Below, piece after piece: positions 24,092 through 33,501 of a stretch of 64,000 bases of DNA (its first letter is position 1; the number at the start of each line of letters is the position of its first letter). The notes beneath the pieces were generated by a model. It was given only the letters and a program-made list of their open reading frames with translations, was not told the DNA's origin and ran no database searches. The stretch comes from Geothrix sp. GTDB taxonomy: Bacteria; Acidobacteriota; Holophagae; Holophagales; Holophagaceae. The DNA lies in contig NZ_JAHRYQ010000001.1 of assembly GCF_020622065.1 (NCBI RefSeq), positions 682,001 through 746,000 of the forward strand. The letters are read 5' to 3'. Both the position numbers and the translations under genes were made by a program.

Positions 24092-25273
24092 ATGCTGGAC
24101 GCCATGCGACAACATGCCCTCTTTCCCATGCCCCCGGAGGTCACCCAGGTGATCCTCGGCGGTGGTTCGCCCATCGACCTGGACGGGCTGCGGATCCAGT
24201 CCCATGACGAGGCCTGGACCTTCGCCCTCAACTACGGCTACGACATGAGCGTGCCCGCCCACCGGGCGAGGGTGCTCCGGATCTACGAGGACGCCATCGA
24301 CTTCCTGGAGGGGGTGGTGCTCGAGGGGACGAACCTGCATGTTCCCAACGAGCTCCGGGCCCTGGGGGATCCCCTCGATCTCCTGGTCTGGGCCTCGGAA
24401 CGGCCACGCACCCTCAGCGGCCGCTGGGCCTGCGCCGTCCTGCGGGTGATGCACACGCTCTTCCATGTGGACCACAATGTGAACCTCCGCTTCCTCCCGG
24501 AGATCCAGAGCCAGGTTTTCGGCCGCTACGACCAGTACCTCGTGTGCGAGGAGGGGCGCTGGCTGCTGCGGGGGGCCTACGAGGTGCCGCTGGTGGCCGT
24601 GGAGCGCAAGGAGAACAAGGACCGCGTGTCCATGCTCCTGAAGATGCTCCACAAGCCCGAGAATGTGGCGGAGACCATCTACGATCAGATCGGCATCCGC
24701 CTGGTGGCCGAGGACCAGCTGGGCGTGCTCATGGTCATCCGCTTCCTGCTGGATCACCATGTGCTGATGCCCACCCACATCAAGCCCAGCCGGAGCCGGA
24801 ACCTGATGATCGACCTGAAGGCCCTGGCGGCCTGGACCGAGGCCATGCCGCCCCTGTTCCAGATCTACGACCTGAGCCCAGAGGAACGGCGATCCCTCAG
24901 CCACACCCTGGCCCTCAAATCGGGAGGGCTGGAACAGAACCCCTTTTCCAGCAAGGATTACTCGGCCATCCAGTTCACCGCGCGCACCCTGATCCGCCTG
25001 CCCGGGCCGGCGGCTGCGGCCCTGGAAACCGTCCAGAACCGCCTCCGGGGGCTCGGCCAAGCGGAGCTGGCGGACCTGGCGGGGATTCCTGAGTTGATCC
25101 AGGAACAGGAGGAGTTTACTTTCTTCTTCGCACACGAAGTCCAAGTGATGGAACAATCGGGGTTTCAAAGCTCACGATCAGGTCCGGCATCCCATTCGGA
25201 ATACAAACAGCGCCAGCGGGACGCCGCCCGGCGGCGAGTGCTTCAGGGAATCCTTCAGGAGGAACCATGCTGA
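24092..25273 (+). CDS. Conserved protein with a RelA/SpoT-like central region (TIGR04552-like)
   Basis: A 393-residue soluble protein with no signal peptide or membrane helix. It resembles a conserved family of unknown function seen in deltaproteobacteria and acidobacteria (TIGR04552, from memory). Residues about 170-215 read like the start of a (p)ppGpp synthetase fold: ERKENKDRVSMLLKM, then ETIYDQIGIRLVAED, mirroring the K-D-x-x-S...Y-D-x-I-x-I-R pattern. The later NGYQS(L)H substrate motif of RelA is not evident. HTLFHVDHN at 121-129 is another conserved-looking block. The gene overlaps the STAS gene by 7 nt and is followed by an RsbU-like phosphatase, suggesting a shared stress or signalling role. 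Catalytic activity cannot be claimed. Confidence 0.55.
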   Translation: MLDAMRQHALFPMPPEVTQVILGGGSPIDLDGLRIQSHDEAWTFALNYGYDMSVPAHRARVLRIYEDAIDFLEGVVLEGTNLHVPNELRALGDPLDLLVWASERPRTLSGRWACAVLRVMHTLFHVDHNVNLRFLPEIQSQVFGRYDQYLVCEEGRWLLRGAYEVPLVAVERKENKDRVSMLLKMLHKPENVAETIYDQIGIRLVAEDQLGVLMVIRFLLDHHVLMPTHIKPSRSRNLMIDLKALAAWTEAMPPLFQIYDLSPEERRSLSHTLALKSGGLEQNPFSSKDYSAIQFTARTLIRLPGPAAAALETVQNRLRGLGQAELADLAGIPELIQEQEEFTFFFAHEVQVMEQSGFQSSRSGPASHSEYKQRQRDAARRRVLQGILQEEPC

Positions 25274-25605
25274 ACATCCAGACCCGCCAAGAAGGCACCG
25301 CCTCGGTGGTGTCCATCCAGGGCAAGGTCAATTTCGAAGTGACCGCCCAGTTGCGGGATGTGATCCGCGAGACGGTGGCCACGGCGCAGCCGAAGCTCCT
25401 GGTGATCAACCTGGAGGGCGTCAGCTTCATCGATTCCTCGGGACTCGGCCTGCTCGTCGCCGCGCGGAACAGCGTCGACAAGTCCGGTGGGAAGCTGCAC
25501 CTCTGCTGCCTTCCCGCGCCCGTGAAGAAGACCTTCGACCAGACGAACCTCACCAACTACTTCTCGATCTTCGCCACGGAGCAGGACGCCCTTCGCGGCG
25601 CCTGA
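25267..25605 (+). CDS. STAS-domain anti-anti-sigma factor (SpoIIAA/RsbV-like)
   Basis: Small (112-residue) partner-switching protein. The phosphorylation site is Ser58 in FIDSSGLGLLV, the same number and context as in B. subtilis SpoIIAA. Unphosphorylated, such proteins bind an anti-sigma kinase and free its target. AGGAGGAACC provides a strong ribosome-binding site before ATG25267, which overlaps the preceding gene by 7 nt. The next gene encodes a PP2C phosphatase that could dephosphorylate it. No RsbW-like kinase gene is in the window. Confidence 0.92.
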   Translation: MLNIQTRQEGTASVVSIQGKVNFEVTAQLRDVIRETVATAQPKLLVINLEGVSFIDSSGLGLLVAARNSVDKSGGKLHLCCLPAPVKKTFDQTNLTNYFSIFATEQDALRGA

Positions 25606-25631
25606 CGCCGATCGCCATCTGAGGAATCCGT

Positions 25632-26798
25632 ATGGCCAAGGGCGTGGTCCTCGTGGTGGATGATGAAGCGCCCATCAGGGATATCCTCAGCTTCTACCTC
25701 AAGCGTGCGGGCTATCAGGTCCTGACCGCAGGCCACGGCCTGGAGGCCCTGGAGGAAATGGGCCGGCTGCGGCCGGACCTCATCATCTCGGACCTCCGCA
25801 TGCCCGAGATGTCGGGCGACGAGCTGTGCAAGCGCGTCAAGAGCGATCCCGCCACCCGGGACATCTACTTCATCATCCTCTCCGCGCTGGACGGCACGGC
25901 TTCGCGCATCGGCGGCCTCTCCCTCGGCGCGGACGACATGATCCCCAAGCCGTTCCACGCCCAGGAGGTGCTGGCCAAGGTGGATTCCACCTTCCGCCTC
26001 ATCGCGATGCAGAAGGAGATCAAGCGCCAGAACAAGGAGCTGATGGCCTTCCAGGAGCGCGTGCACGAGGAGATGGAACTGGCCGCGGCCCTCCAGATGG
26101 GCCTGCTGCCCAAGCTGCCCGGCGAGGCGCTCGGGACCCGGTACACCCACCGCTACCTGCCCGCCGCGGGCATCGGCGGAGACATCTATGCCGTGCTGCC
26201 CCTGGCGGACGGCAGCACGGCCATGATGATTGCGGATGTGAGCGGTCACGGCGTGACCGCGGCCCTGATCTCCGCCATGGTGAAGACCTCCTTCGAGAAC
26301 CAGGTGCGGCTCGGAGGTGAACCCCTGACCTGGGCCCACGGGATGAACGAGGACCTTTGCCGCTCCACCCTGGCGGAGCAGTTCGCCACGGCTTGGCTGG
26401 GCCGTCTGGATCCCGCCGAGGATCGCATCCGCTATGTGGTGGCCGGGCACTGCGCGCCGTTGCGCATCGTGCGCGGGGCCCGAGGCGGGCTGCAGCGATC
26501 CGAAGTCCTTCGGGGCAAGGGATTCATGCTGGGCCTGGATCCCCAGCTGCCCTTCGTGGAGCATCAGGCGGAGTTCCAGGCCGAGGACCGGCTGGTGCTC
26601 TACACGGATGGTCTGGTGGAGGTGGAGCGCGAGGACCGGGCTATGCTCGAGGAAGCAGGCCTCCGGCGCATCTGCGCGGAACTGCCTGCCGGCGCCGAGG
26701 AAGCCGCGGATGTGGTCATCAACCAGGCCCGGGCCTTCAACCATCCCGCGCCCTTCGTGGATGATGTCACGCTGGTGATCCTGGATCGCAAGGCCTGA
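25632..26798 (+). CDS. Response regulator with PP2C-type (RsbU/SpoIIE) phosphatase output
   Basis: A 388-residue two-domain protein. Residues 1-122 are a CheY-like receiver with acidic residues at 10-11, the phospho-acceptor Asp54 in IISDLRMPEM and the conserved Lys106 in IPKPF. A helical linker at about 123-160 ends in ELAAALQMGLLPK, the standard entry to RsbU/SpoIIE phosphatases. The phosphatase has the metal-binding motifs IGGDIYA and DVSGHGVTAAL and the late Asp in FVDDVTLVIL. It most likely dephosphorylates the STAS protein encoded 26 nt upstream when its receiver is phosphorylated. The cognate histidine kinase is not apparent. Confidence 0.92.
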   Translation: MAKGVVLVVDDEAPIRDILSFYLKRAGYQVLTAGHGLEALEEMGRLRPDLIISDLRMPEMSGDELCKRVKSDPATRDIYFIILSALDGTASRIGGLSLGADDMIPKPFHAQEVLAKVDSTFRLIAMQKEIKRQNKELMAFQERVHEEMELAAALQMGLLPKLPGEALGTRYTHRYLPAAGIGGDIYAVLPLADGSTAMMIADVSGHGVTAALISAMVKTSFENQVRLGGEPLTWAHGMNEDLCRSTLAEQFATAWLGRLDPAEDRIRYVVAGHCAPLRIVRGARGGLQRSEVLRGKGFMLGLDPQLPFVEHQAEFQAEDRLVLYTDGLVEVEREDRAMLEEAGLRRICAELPAGAEEAADVVINQARAFNHPAPFVDDVTLVILDRKA

Positions 26799-26801
26799 GG
26801 A

Positions 26802-27737
26802 TCAGATCTCCGCCAGGGTCGCTGCGATGCCTGCTTCCAGCTCGGTGAAGGGAGCGGCATAACCGGCTCCACGCAGGCTCCGCACATCCGCCTGGGTGAA
26901 GCTCTGGTACTTGCCGCGCAGCTCCTCGGGAAAGGGGATGTAGTCGATGCGGCCCTGTCCGAGGTGGGTGATGAGGGTGCGGGCGATGTCGTTGAAGCTG
27001 CGGGCGCGCCCCGTGCCGGCGTTCACGATGCCCTTCGCCATGCCCGCACTGCCGAAGTGGAGGTTGATGGCCACGATGTCGCCCACGAAGATGAAGTCGC
27101 GCTGCTGCTCGCCATCACCGAAGCCGTCGGTGCCCTTGAAGAGCCTGCAGGCGCCCGATTCCTTCAGCTGGCGCAGCAGCTGGTGTAGCACGGACATCAT
27201 GCGGCCCTTGTGGTGCTCCCGGGGGCCGAAGACATTGAAGTAGCGCAGGCCCACCACGGGGCTCTGGATGGCTGGCAGGAGGCTCCGCACATGCTGGTCG
27301 AAGGCCAGCTTGGAGTAGCCATAGACATTCAAGGGACCTTCGTTCTTCGGCACGGGTTCGAAGTCCGTGCTGGCACCGTAGGTGGCTGCGCTGCTGGCGT
27401 AGACCAGGGGCGCCTTGCGGGCCAGGCACCAGTGGAGCAGTGCCTTCGAATCGCCGAAGTTGTTCTCCATCATGTAGCGGCCGTCGGTTTCCATCGTGTC
27501 GGAGCAGGCGCCGTTGTGGAACACGGCCTCGGGCCGCAGGTCCAGCGTGCCCGCGTCCAGCCTCGCCCGGAACTCGCGCTTGTCCATGTAGTCCGAAAGC
27601 GTGAGGTCCGCCAGGTTTCGGGCCTTTTCCGCCCGGGCCAGGTTGTCCACCACGAGGATGTCCGTGTGCCCGCGGCGATTCAACTCCCGCACCAGGTTGC
27701 TGCCCACGAACCCCGCGCCGCCCGTGACGATGAACAT
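26802..27737 (-). CDS. hldD: ADP-L-glycero-D-manno-heptose 6-epimerase
   Basis: Last enzyme of ADP-heptose synthesis for the LPS inner core. An extended-SDR protein of 311 residues with the NAD(P)-binding GGAGFVGSNL at the N-terminus, the catalytic YGYSK, and the HldD-type NGACSDTMETDGRYMMENN and FNVFGPREHHKG segments (first quoted part is 17 residues). The frame extends upstream without homology; ATG27737 is the family start. It faces the phosphatase gene with only 3 nt between stops, and lies near GT9 and GT4 genes, an LPS-core neighbourhood. Confidence 0.95.
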   Translation of the reverse strand: MFIVTGGAGFVGSNLVRELNRRGHTDILVVDNLARAEKARNLADLTLSDYMDKREFRARLDAGTLDLRPEAVFHNGACSDTMETDGRYMMENNFGDSKALLHWCLARKAPLVYASSAATYGASTDFEPVPKNEGPLNVYGYSKLAFDQHVRSLLPAIQSPVVGLRYFNVFGPREHHKGRMMSVLHQLLRQLKESGACRLFKGTDGFGDGEQQRDFIFVGDIVAINLHFGSAGMAKGIVNAGTGRARSFNDIARTLITHLGQGRIDYIPFPEELRGKYQSFTQADVRSLRGAGYAAPFTELEAGIAATLAEI

Positions 27738-27802
27738 GCCGACTCCTCTTCGACCTTCAGGATACCGGCTAAGCCAGCTCTCCAAAAAACAGGGGGGGAT
27801 TC

Positions 27803-28753
27803 CTAGCCGATGGCCTCTTCCGGCTCCGGTCGCTGGAGCCTCCGGAGCAACCTGGGTCCCAGCTCTGCCACGAGGGTGGCGGCAATGATGAGCAGACCGC
27901 CGGAGAGCTGGGCCGGGCTCAGGTGCTCCTTGATGCCCGGGACGAAGCCGCTGATGGCAATGGCCGCCGTCCACACGGGTTCCGAGCTGAAGATGATGGC
28001 GCACTCGGTGGCGCCCAGCTGGGCCTGCATGGTGCTTTGAACATAGAAGGCCAGGGTGGTCGCCAGCACCGCCATGAAGCCGAGCGAGACCCAGGTGCCA
28101 CCCTTGGCGAGTGCGGCGCCGGCCCCCTGGAAACCGTGGGGAGACGGCAGGGCCAGGGTGACGAGCAGGGAGATGAGCCCCGTGACGGCCACCTGCATGA
28201 AGGCCAGGACCCAGCCTGAGGAACGCCGCGAGAAATGGGCGGTCATCACGATGTGGAATCCGCAGAGCACCGCCGCCAGCAGGGTCTCGGAATCGCCGCG
28301 GTTCCACCCGCCCCAGGCCGCGCCCGGCTCCCGCACCAGCAGGGCCAGGCCCGCCAGGGCCACCAGGGCGCCCAGGCCATGGGAGGGCCGCAGGCGGTCC
28401 CCCGCCAGCAGGGCCACCATGGGCGTGAAGATCACATAGAGCCCGGTGATGAACCCGGACTTTGAAGTGCTCGTGAAGCGCAGGCCATCGGTCTGGAGCC
28501 AGAAGAGGCTGGCGAGGACCAGCCCCAGCCAGAGGCCATCCAGGGCGGCCTGCCGCCGGAGGGGCACCCGGAACAGGAGCATCAGCAGGCCGAGGCCCGC
28601 CGTGCCGAGGGCGAAGCGGATGGTCAGGATGGCCCCGACGGACAACCCCGCCTGCAGGCAGTATTTGGTGGCCGGGAACCCCCCGCCCCACACGCCTGCA
28701 ATGGCGGCCAGGGAGAGCACGGCCAGCAGGTGGGAGGGGCGGGAATTGGGCAT
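27803..28753 (-). CDS. EamA-family (DMT superfamily) permease
   Basis: A 316-residue inner-membrane protein with about ten transmembrane helices arranged as two EamA repeats. The first repeat opens with GVWGGGFPATKYCL, matching the W-G-x-x-F/P pattern of the family, and the second ends with a helix containing ECAIIFSSEPVWTA, the usual E-P motif of the ninth helix. It probably exports or imports a small metabolite; the substrate is unknown. On the minus strand between hldD and a DUF1573 gene. Confidence 0.85.
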   Translation of the reverse strand: MPNSRPSHLLAVLSLAAIAGVWGGGFPATKYCLQAGLSVGAILTIRFALGTAGLGLLMLLFRVPLRRQAALDGLWLGLVLASLFWLQTDGLRFTSTSKSGFITGLYVIFTPMVALLAGDRLRPSHGLGALVALAGLALLVREPGAAWGGWNRGDSETLLAAVLCGFHIVMTAHFSRRSSGWVLAFMQVAVTGLISLLVTLALPSPHGFQGAGAALAKGGTWVSLGFMAVLATTLAFYVQSTMQAQLGATECAIIFSSEPVWTAAIAISGFVPGIKEHLSPAQLSGGLLIIAATLVAELGPRLLRRLQRPEPEEAIG

Positions 28754-28818
28754 CCCTCCAGGCTATCGCCCTCCCGTCTGGCCGGAATCGAACATCATGC
28801 AATCTTGACGGACTGTTG

Positions 28819-29781
28819 CTATTTGAGGATCACGGCCAGGCGGACCGTCAACTCCGGCTGATCGGGATCGTCGGTGTTCAGGGACAGAACCTCGCTGTAG
28901 CGCCCAGCCTTCAGCGTGGCGGGCAGCACCACGGAGACTTCCTGGGTCGCGGCCTTCGGCCCCAGCCCCTCCACGCGGACGCCGTTCAGGGAGCAGCGGG
29001 TCCCGGTGATGCGGAAGGCGCGTCCATCCGCCTGTTTGAGGGAGAGCTTCTGGCGGAGTTCCCTGCCGGGGGCATCCTGGAACACCAGCTCCATGGGAGA
29101 GGTCTGGATCGAGGGCTTGAGTTCCCACTGGATGTTCAGGGGCAGCTGGTTCATCCGCGGATTCGAGAACCGCACCGTGGCCTGCTCGACGCCGCGGAAG
29201 CGGCCCGCCGGGACCTTCCGGCCGTCAAAGGCCACTTCCAGCACCACATCCTTGCCCTCCTGCCGGTAGCCGAAGGAGAGGAAGGGGGCGCCCGGAGCCT
29301 TCGCGTCCAGGAGCTGCACGGCCTCGCCATTGCCGCTGGCGTAGCGGACGGACCCGCGGGTGGTGGCGGACTTGGGAACCAGGTGGAAGTACACCGATTC
29401 CACCGAGGGCATGATCTCCTGCACGACCTCGGCTTCCAGAGTCAGGCTGACCGTGGGGGTCTTGGGGTCGTTGCAGACGACCTCGATGGACTTCCGCACC
29501 CCGCCCTTCAGGCCCTTGGGATCGAAGGTGGCTTCCAGGTCCGTGCCCTCGCCGGGGCCGATGGACCACTTGCCCAGCACCGTGGCCGTGCAGCCGCAGC
29601 TGGGCCGGACCTGGGTGATGCTGAGGATGGCGTTGCCGGTGTTGGTGACGCGGTACTTCGCGGCGGCCTTGCGGTCCGGGGTGATGCGGCCGAAATCGTG
29701 GTGGGTCTTGTCGAAGCTGATGACGGGCGCCTGGGCCACGAGGGTGACGGCGGCGCAGGCGAGGAGAAGGCGGCGGACCAT
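28819..29781 (-). CDS. Exported DUF1573-domain protein
   Basis: A 320-residue protein with an N-terminal signal peptide (residues 1-17, MVRRLL... to AQA). Residues about 20-110 form a DUF1573 domain, an immunoglobulin-like fold: FDKTHHDFGRI then FKxxNTGN-like RVTNTGNAILSI and the hallmark SCGCT (Ser61-Cys64). The remaining 200 residues look like two more beta-rich domains, the last reading VLSLNTDDPDQPELTVRL. Family function is unknown, but members are periplasmic or cell-surface. The downstream GT and hldD genes may be only neighbours. Confidence 0.8.
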   Translation of the reverse strand: MVRRLLLACAAVTLVAQAPVISFDKTHHDFGRITPDRKAAAKYRVTNTGNAILSITQVRPSCGCTATVLGKWSIGPGEGTDLEATFDPKGLKGGVRKSIEVVCNDPKTPTVSLTLEAEVVQEIMPSVESVYFHLVPKSATTRGSVRYASGNGEAVQLLDAKAPGAPFLSFGYRQEGKDVVLEVAFDGRKVPAGRFRGVEQATVRFSNPRMNQLPLNIQWELKPSIQTSPMELVFQDAPGRELRQKLSLKQADGRAFRITGTRCSLNGVRVEGLGPKAATQEVSVVLPATLKAGRYSEVLSLNTDDPDQPELTVRLAVILK

Positions 29782-29808
29782 GCGGAACCTCGGAGGTGAA
29801 CGGTGATT

Positions 29809-30786
29809 CTATCCGGTTATCAGGCCCTGGAGTTCCGCCCAGACCTGGTCCGGCCCGATGCCCGCCAGGCAGGGGTGGCCCGGGGTGAAGCAGGCCGGCT
29901 TGAAGCAGGGCGCGCAGGGGACGCCTTCCTTCCGGAGGCCGCGGCTCTTCGGCCCCCAGGGGGTGGAGCCGCCGGGGTCGGTGGCGCCGTAGAGGGCCAG
30001 CACGGGCGCCCCGCAGGCGGCGGCCAGGTGGCTCAGGCCCGAATCGTTGCCCAGCACGGCCGTCGATCCGCGCATCCAGGCCGCGGCCTCCTTCAGGGTG
30101 GTCCTTCCGCAGAGGTCGAGGCCTTCGCCTCCCGCCACTGCCGCGCAGGTGGCCGCCTCGTCCGGTGAGCCCAGCACGGCCACGGCGAAGCCTTCGGAGC
30201 GGGCCTTCAGGAGGAGGGCCCGGTAGTGGTCCACGGGCCAGGCCTTGGAGGGCCAGGTCGAGCCGGGCATGAGGCAGAGGTAGCGCTCTGCAGGCTTGTC
30301 GATGGCCACGGCCGGATCGAAGTCGGCGTAGGGCATGGGGGGCAGGTCCGGCCAGCGCCGCTTCAGCACGGCATGGTAGCGGAGCAGGAAGGGGCCCTCC
30401 GCGTCCCAGAAGGGGCCGCTGTGGGTGTTGAAGAGACCCGCCAGGCTTTCGTCCACGCCGATGCGCTCGGGCACCCGGGCCAGCCAGGCGGCCAGGGCCG
30501 GCCGCAGGGACTTCGGGAAGTGGATGCTGCGGGCGGCGCGATGCCTGCGGAGGATGCGCGCCATCTCGAGGGGACCGGGCTTGCCTTCGTCGGCCAGGGC
30601 CGCGTCGCAGAACCAGGTGTTCGCCACCAGGCCCACGGTGGTCTTCGGGCCCCAGACGACGATGGGCCCGATGCCCTTGTCGGGGGCCAGCTCCCGCAGC
30701 AGGCGCAGTACGGGCAGCTGCATGGCGGCATCCCCGACAAAGCGCGGGAAGCGCACCCAGGTGGCGTGGTCGGGGATCACAGCCAT
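29809..30786 (-). CDS. Glycosyltransferase family 9 (ADP-heptose:LPS heptosyltransferase-like)
   Basis: Expected to add heptose to the LPS inner core at the cytoplasmic face of the inner membrane. The 325-residue protein has the GT9 features: RFPRFVGDAAMQLPVL at the N-terminus (RxxxxGDxxxxxP), PGSTWPSKAWPVDHY in the nucleotide-binding half (like the WaaF GSxxxxKxWP motif) and GNDSGLSHLAAACGAPVLAL then YGATDP. Start GTG/ATG at 30786 overlaps the upstream GT4 gene by 10 nt. WaaF-like by sequence feel, but the exact acceptor cannot be told. Confidence 0.85.
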   Translation of the reverse strand: MAVIPDHATWVRFPRFVGDAAMQLPVLRLLRELAPDKGIGPIVVWGPKTTVGLVANTWFCDAALADEGKPGPLEMARILRRHRAARSIHFPKSLRPALAAWLARVPERIGVDESLAGLFNTHSGPFWDAEGPFLLRYHAVLKRRWPDLPPMPYADFDPAVAIDKPAERYLCLMPGSTWPSKAWPVDHYRALLLKARSEGFAVAVLGSPDEAATCAAVAGGEGLDLCGRTTLKEAAAWMRGSTAVLGNDSGLSHLAAACGAPVLALYGATDPGGSTPWGPKSRGLRKEGVPCAPCFKPACFTPGHPCLAGIGPDQVWAELQGLITG

Positions 30787-31895
30787 GCCGCCACCGCCTC
30801 GCGGAACCGGGCCGCCGCATCGTAGTTCCGGGTCAGGGCCGTGCCGAAGGCGTGGGCCTTGGCCCGCTGGGCCTCCCAGGTCGTGGAATCCGCCAGCAGG
30901 GGGGCGATCCGGGCCGCGGCCTGGCGCAGGAGGGCACCATCGACGGGCTTCCGGTCGTCGGGCTTGGGGATGAGGAAGCCGCCCTCGCCATCCTTCAACA
31001 CCGTGCCGATGCCCCCCACGGTGGGGGCCAGCACGGGCACACCCCGCTCCAGCGCTTCGATGAGGGCCAGGGGGAAGAAGCCCTCGTTGCGGCTGGTCAT
31101 GACATAGAGGTCGAGGGCGGCGAAAGCGGGCGAAAGGTCCCCCAGGGGGCCTGTGCGGGTGCAGTGGCCGGTCAGGTTCTCATCCTCGAGGGCGTCCTGG
31201 ATCTCCTGGGCATAGCCCCCGTCCTCCCGACCCGCCAGGAGCAGGTGCAGCGGATGGCCCAGGAGTCCCCTCAGGTGGCTTGCGAACCGGATCACATCGG
31301 TGGTCGCCTTCCGGGCGTCCATCTGCCCGGCATACCCCACGACCACGGCGTTTTCCGGTACGCGCAGGGCGCGCCGGGCCGCGCGCCGGGCCCCGGGATC
31401 CACGGGCTGGGCCTCGGGTCTGGGGTAGAGGGGGTGGATGATGCTGCACGGCGCCGGGCCGAGGTGTTCCCGCACGGCGGCGGTGAAGTCGTAGGTGCAG
31501 AGCCAGCGGTCCACGAACCCGCGGATGCCCTGGTACTTCCGCAAGTGGCGTTCATAGTGTTCGTGCAGGGTGACCACGGTGGGCAGGCGGAGGCCGGTCC
31601 GGGCCAGCCAGGGCAGGGCCCGCTGCACGCCCTTGTGGTTGCAGAGCACCAGGAGATCCGGGCGGATCCGCCGCAGCCACCGGAAGGCCCCCAGGGGGCC
31701 GGGCAGGTGGAGCACTTCTACGACCTTCGGGTTCCGCGCGCGCAGCTCCGGCTCGATGTCGCGTTTCCCGGGTTCCTTGCGGAAGATCACCGAAACCTGG
31801 ACCGGCAGATCGGCCAGTGCGGCCACCTGCTCCAGAAGCACCCGCTCCCCGCCTCCGAAGGACAGCTTCCGGTGGGCAAAGACGATGTGCTTCAC
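30777..31895 (-). CDS. Glycosyltransferase family 4 (GT-B fold)
   Basis: A 372-residue retaining glycosyltransferase. The N-terminal half begins FAHRKLSFGGGERVLLE, the G-G-x-E-R donor-loop entry common in GT4. The C-terminal half has VVGYAGQMDARKATTDVI and the E-x7-E motif in SRNEGFFPLALIEALERGVP. Together with the overlapping GT9 gene and hldD it likely builds LPS core or another surface glycan. It is divergent from the PilR-like regulator with a 63-bp gap. Confidence 0.85.
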   Translation of the reverse strand: MKHIVFAHRKLSFGGGERVLLEQVAALADLPVQVSVIFRKEPGKRDIEPELRARNPKVVEVLHLPGPLGAFRWLRRIRPDLLVLCNHKGVQRALPWLARTGLRLPTVVTLHEHYERHLRKYQGIRGFVDRWLCTYDFTAAVREHLGPAPCSIIHPLYPRPEAQPVDPGARRAARRALRVPENAVVVGYAGQMDARKATTDVIRFASHLRGLLGHPLHLLLAGREDGGYAQEIQDALEDENLTGHCTRTGPLGDLSPAFAALDLYVMTSRNEGFFPLALIEALERGVPVLAPTVGGIGTVLKDGEGGFLIPKPDDRKPVDGALLRQAAARIAPLLADSTTWEAQRAKAHAFGTALTRNYDAAARFREAVAAWL

Positions 31896-31958
31896 GGGAC
31901 TCCAGAAAAGGGTTCAAGATAGGATAACTGACCTAACGCGTCACTTCTTCAGGGTGCC

Positions 31959-33413
31959 ATGTCCCTCACCTCGACCCAACGGATCCTGCTGGTGGAGGAC
32001 GAGCCCGGCCTCCGGGAAGTGCTGACCTTGGCCCTGGAGGGGGCCGGGTTCGCCTGTGAGGCGGTCACCGGCATCGAGGAGGGGCGCCGGGCCCTCCAGG
32101 AGGCCTCTTTCGACGGCGTCCTGTCGGACCTGAAGCTCAAGGACGGTTCCGGCATCGAGCTGCTCACCTGGATGAAGGAGCAGGGGGTCGAGACGCCGGT
32201 GGTGATCATGACCGCCTACGCCACCACGGAAACCACGGTCCAGGCCTTGAACCAGGGCGCCGTGGACTTCATCACCAAGCCCTTCAAGCACGAGGATCTC
32301 ATCGGTACGCTGAAGGGCCTGCTGGCCGCCGCGGAGCCGGAAACCCAGCTGCCCCCGGACCTGGGCGAGCTGGTGGGCGTCGGGCCGGTGATGCGGAAGA
32401 TCAATGCGCTGATCGGGAAAGTCTCCCGCGCCGACACCACGGTGCTGCTGACGGGCGAGAGCGGCACGGGCAAGGAGGTGGTGGCCCGGCTCATCCACCG
32501 CTACTCCGACCGGGCCAGGGGTCCCTTCGTGGCCGTGAACTGCGGAGCCCTGCCGGAAGCCCTGCTGGAGAGCGAGCTGTTCGGCTTCGAGAAGGGGGCC
32601 TTCACGGGGGCCAGCGCCATGAAGCGGGGCCTCTTCGAGGAGGCGGGTGGCGGCATCCTGTTTCTCGACGAGATCGGCGAGATGCCCCTGGCCCTCCAGG
32701 TGAAGCTGCTGCGGGTGCTCCAGGAGCGCCGGTTCCGGCGTCTCGGCGCCACCGAGGAGCGGGCCGTGGATGTGCGGGTCATTGCCGCCACCAACCGCGA
32801 CCTGCGGGCCCGCGCGGAATCCGGGGCCTTCCGGGAGGACCTGTTCTACCGCCTGAACATCCTCCAGATCGAGATGCCCCCGCTGCGCGACCGGCCCGAG
32901 GACCTGCCCGTGCTGGCGGAGCACTTCATCCGGCGCTTCTGCCAGAAGCTGGGCAAGCCACCCATGCAGCTCCACGCCGAGACCATGGCCGAGCTGCTCA
33001 CCTACCGCTTCCCGGGCAATGTGCGCGAGCTGGAGAACCTCATGGAGCGCTGCGTGGCGCTCAATCCCGGGGGACCCATCACCCGGGACCTCCTGCCCGA
33101 GGGGCTGGGCTCGCTGGCCATGAGCGAAACCTCCGATCGCCCCTCGCCCTTCAGCATCCCGGCGGAGGGGTTCGACCTCGAACCCTGGCTCACCGCGCTG
33201 AAAGGCTATCTCCTCCGGCGGGCCCTGGAAGAGGTGGGTGGGGTGAAGACCAAGGCCGGAAAGCGTCTCGGCATGAGCTTCCGGGCCTACCGCTACTGGC
33301 TGGCCGAACTGGGGGGCGTGGAAGCCCTTCCCAAGGCCTTCCCCTGGCCCGCCGACTTCCCTGCGTCCGCGGTGGACGAGGGCGGTGGAACCGAGGGTTC
33401 CAAGGACGCATGA
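31959..33413 (+). CDS. Sigma-54-dependent response regulator (NtrC family, PilR-like)
   Basis: A 484-residue activator of RNA polymerase-sigma54. The receiver (residues 1-120) has phospho-acceptor Asp57 in [10 protein letters not shown] and Lys108 in ITKPFK. The AAA+ domain (about 138-375) has Walker A GESGTGKE at 166-173, the sigma-54-contacting GAFTGA loop at 213-218 and Walker [11 protein letters not shown] at 232-241. A Fis-type helix-turn-helix (about 425-455) ends with [18 protein letters not shown], close to PilR. The following gene encodes a pseudopilin, supporting a pilus or secretion target. No kinase partner is adjacent. Confidence 0.9.
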   Translation: MSLTSTQRILLVEDEPGLREVLTLALEGAGFACEAVTGIEEGRRALQEASFDGVLSDLKLKDGSGIELLTWMKEQGVETPVVIMTAYATTETTVQALNQGAVDFITKPFKHEDLIGTLKGLLAAAEPETQLPPDLGELVGVGPVMRKINALIGKVSRADTTVLLTGESGTGKEVVARLIHRYSDRARGPFVAVNCGALPEALLESELFGFEKGAFTGASAMKRGLFEEAGGGILFLDEIGEMPLALQVKLLRVLQERRFRRLGATEERAVDVRVIAATNRDLRARAESGAFREDLFYRLNILQIEMPPLRDRPEDLPVLAEHFIRRFCQKLGKPPMQLHAETMAELLTYRFPGNVRELENLMERCVALNPGGPITRDLLPEGLGSLAMSETSDRPSPFSIPAEGFDLEPWLTALKGYLLRRALEEVGGVKTKAGKRLGMSFRAYRYWLAELGGVEALPKAFPWPADFPASAVDEGGGTEGSKDA

Positions 33414-33501
33414 TGCTGATGGATCCTTGCTTTTTCGGCCATTCCTGGCACACTGGAACGCTCGGATGCGACGCAGACGAGCCCTTTCTCCGGACCTTCC
33501 C

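Noticed and set aside
27345..27370. GGTTCGAA-like stretch resembling a tRNA T-arm
   Set aside because: It lies inside the hldD coding region, no acceptor or anticodon arm can be built around it, and no tRNA is visible elsewhere in the window.
33440..33462. A TGGCAC sequence upstream of the pseudopilin as a possible sigma-54 promoter
   Set aside because: The -12 GC element is not at the required spacing and does not match TTGC, so the promoter is not supported.
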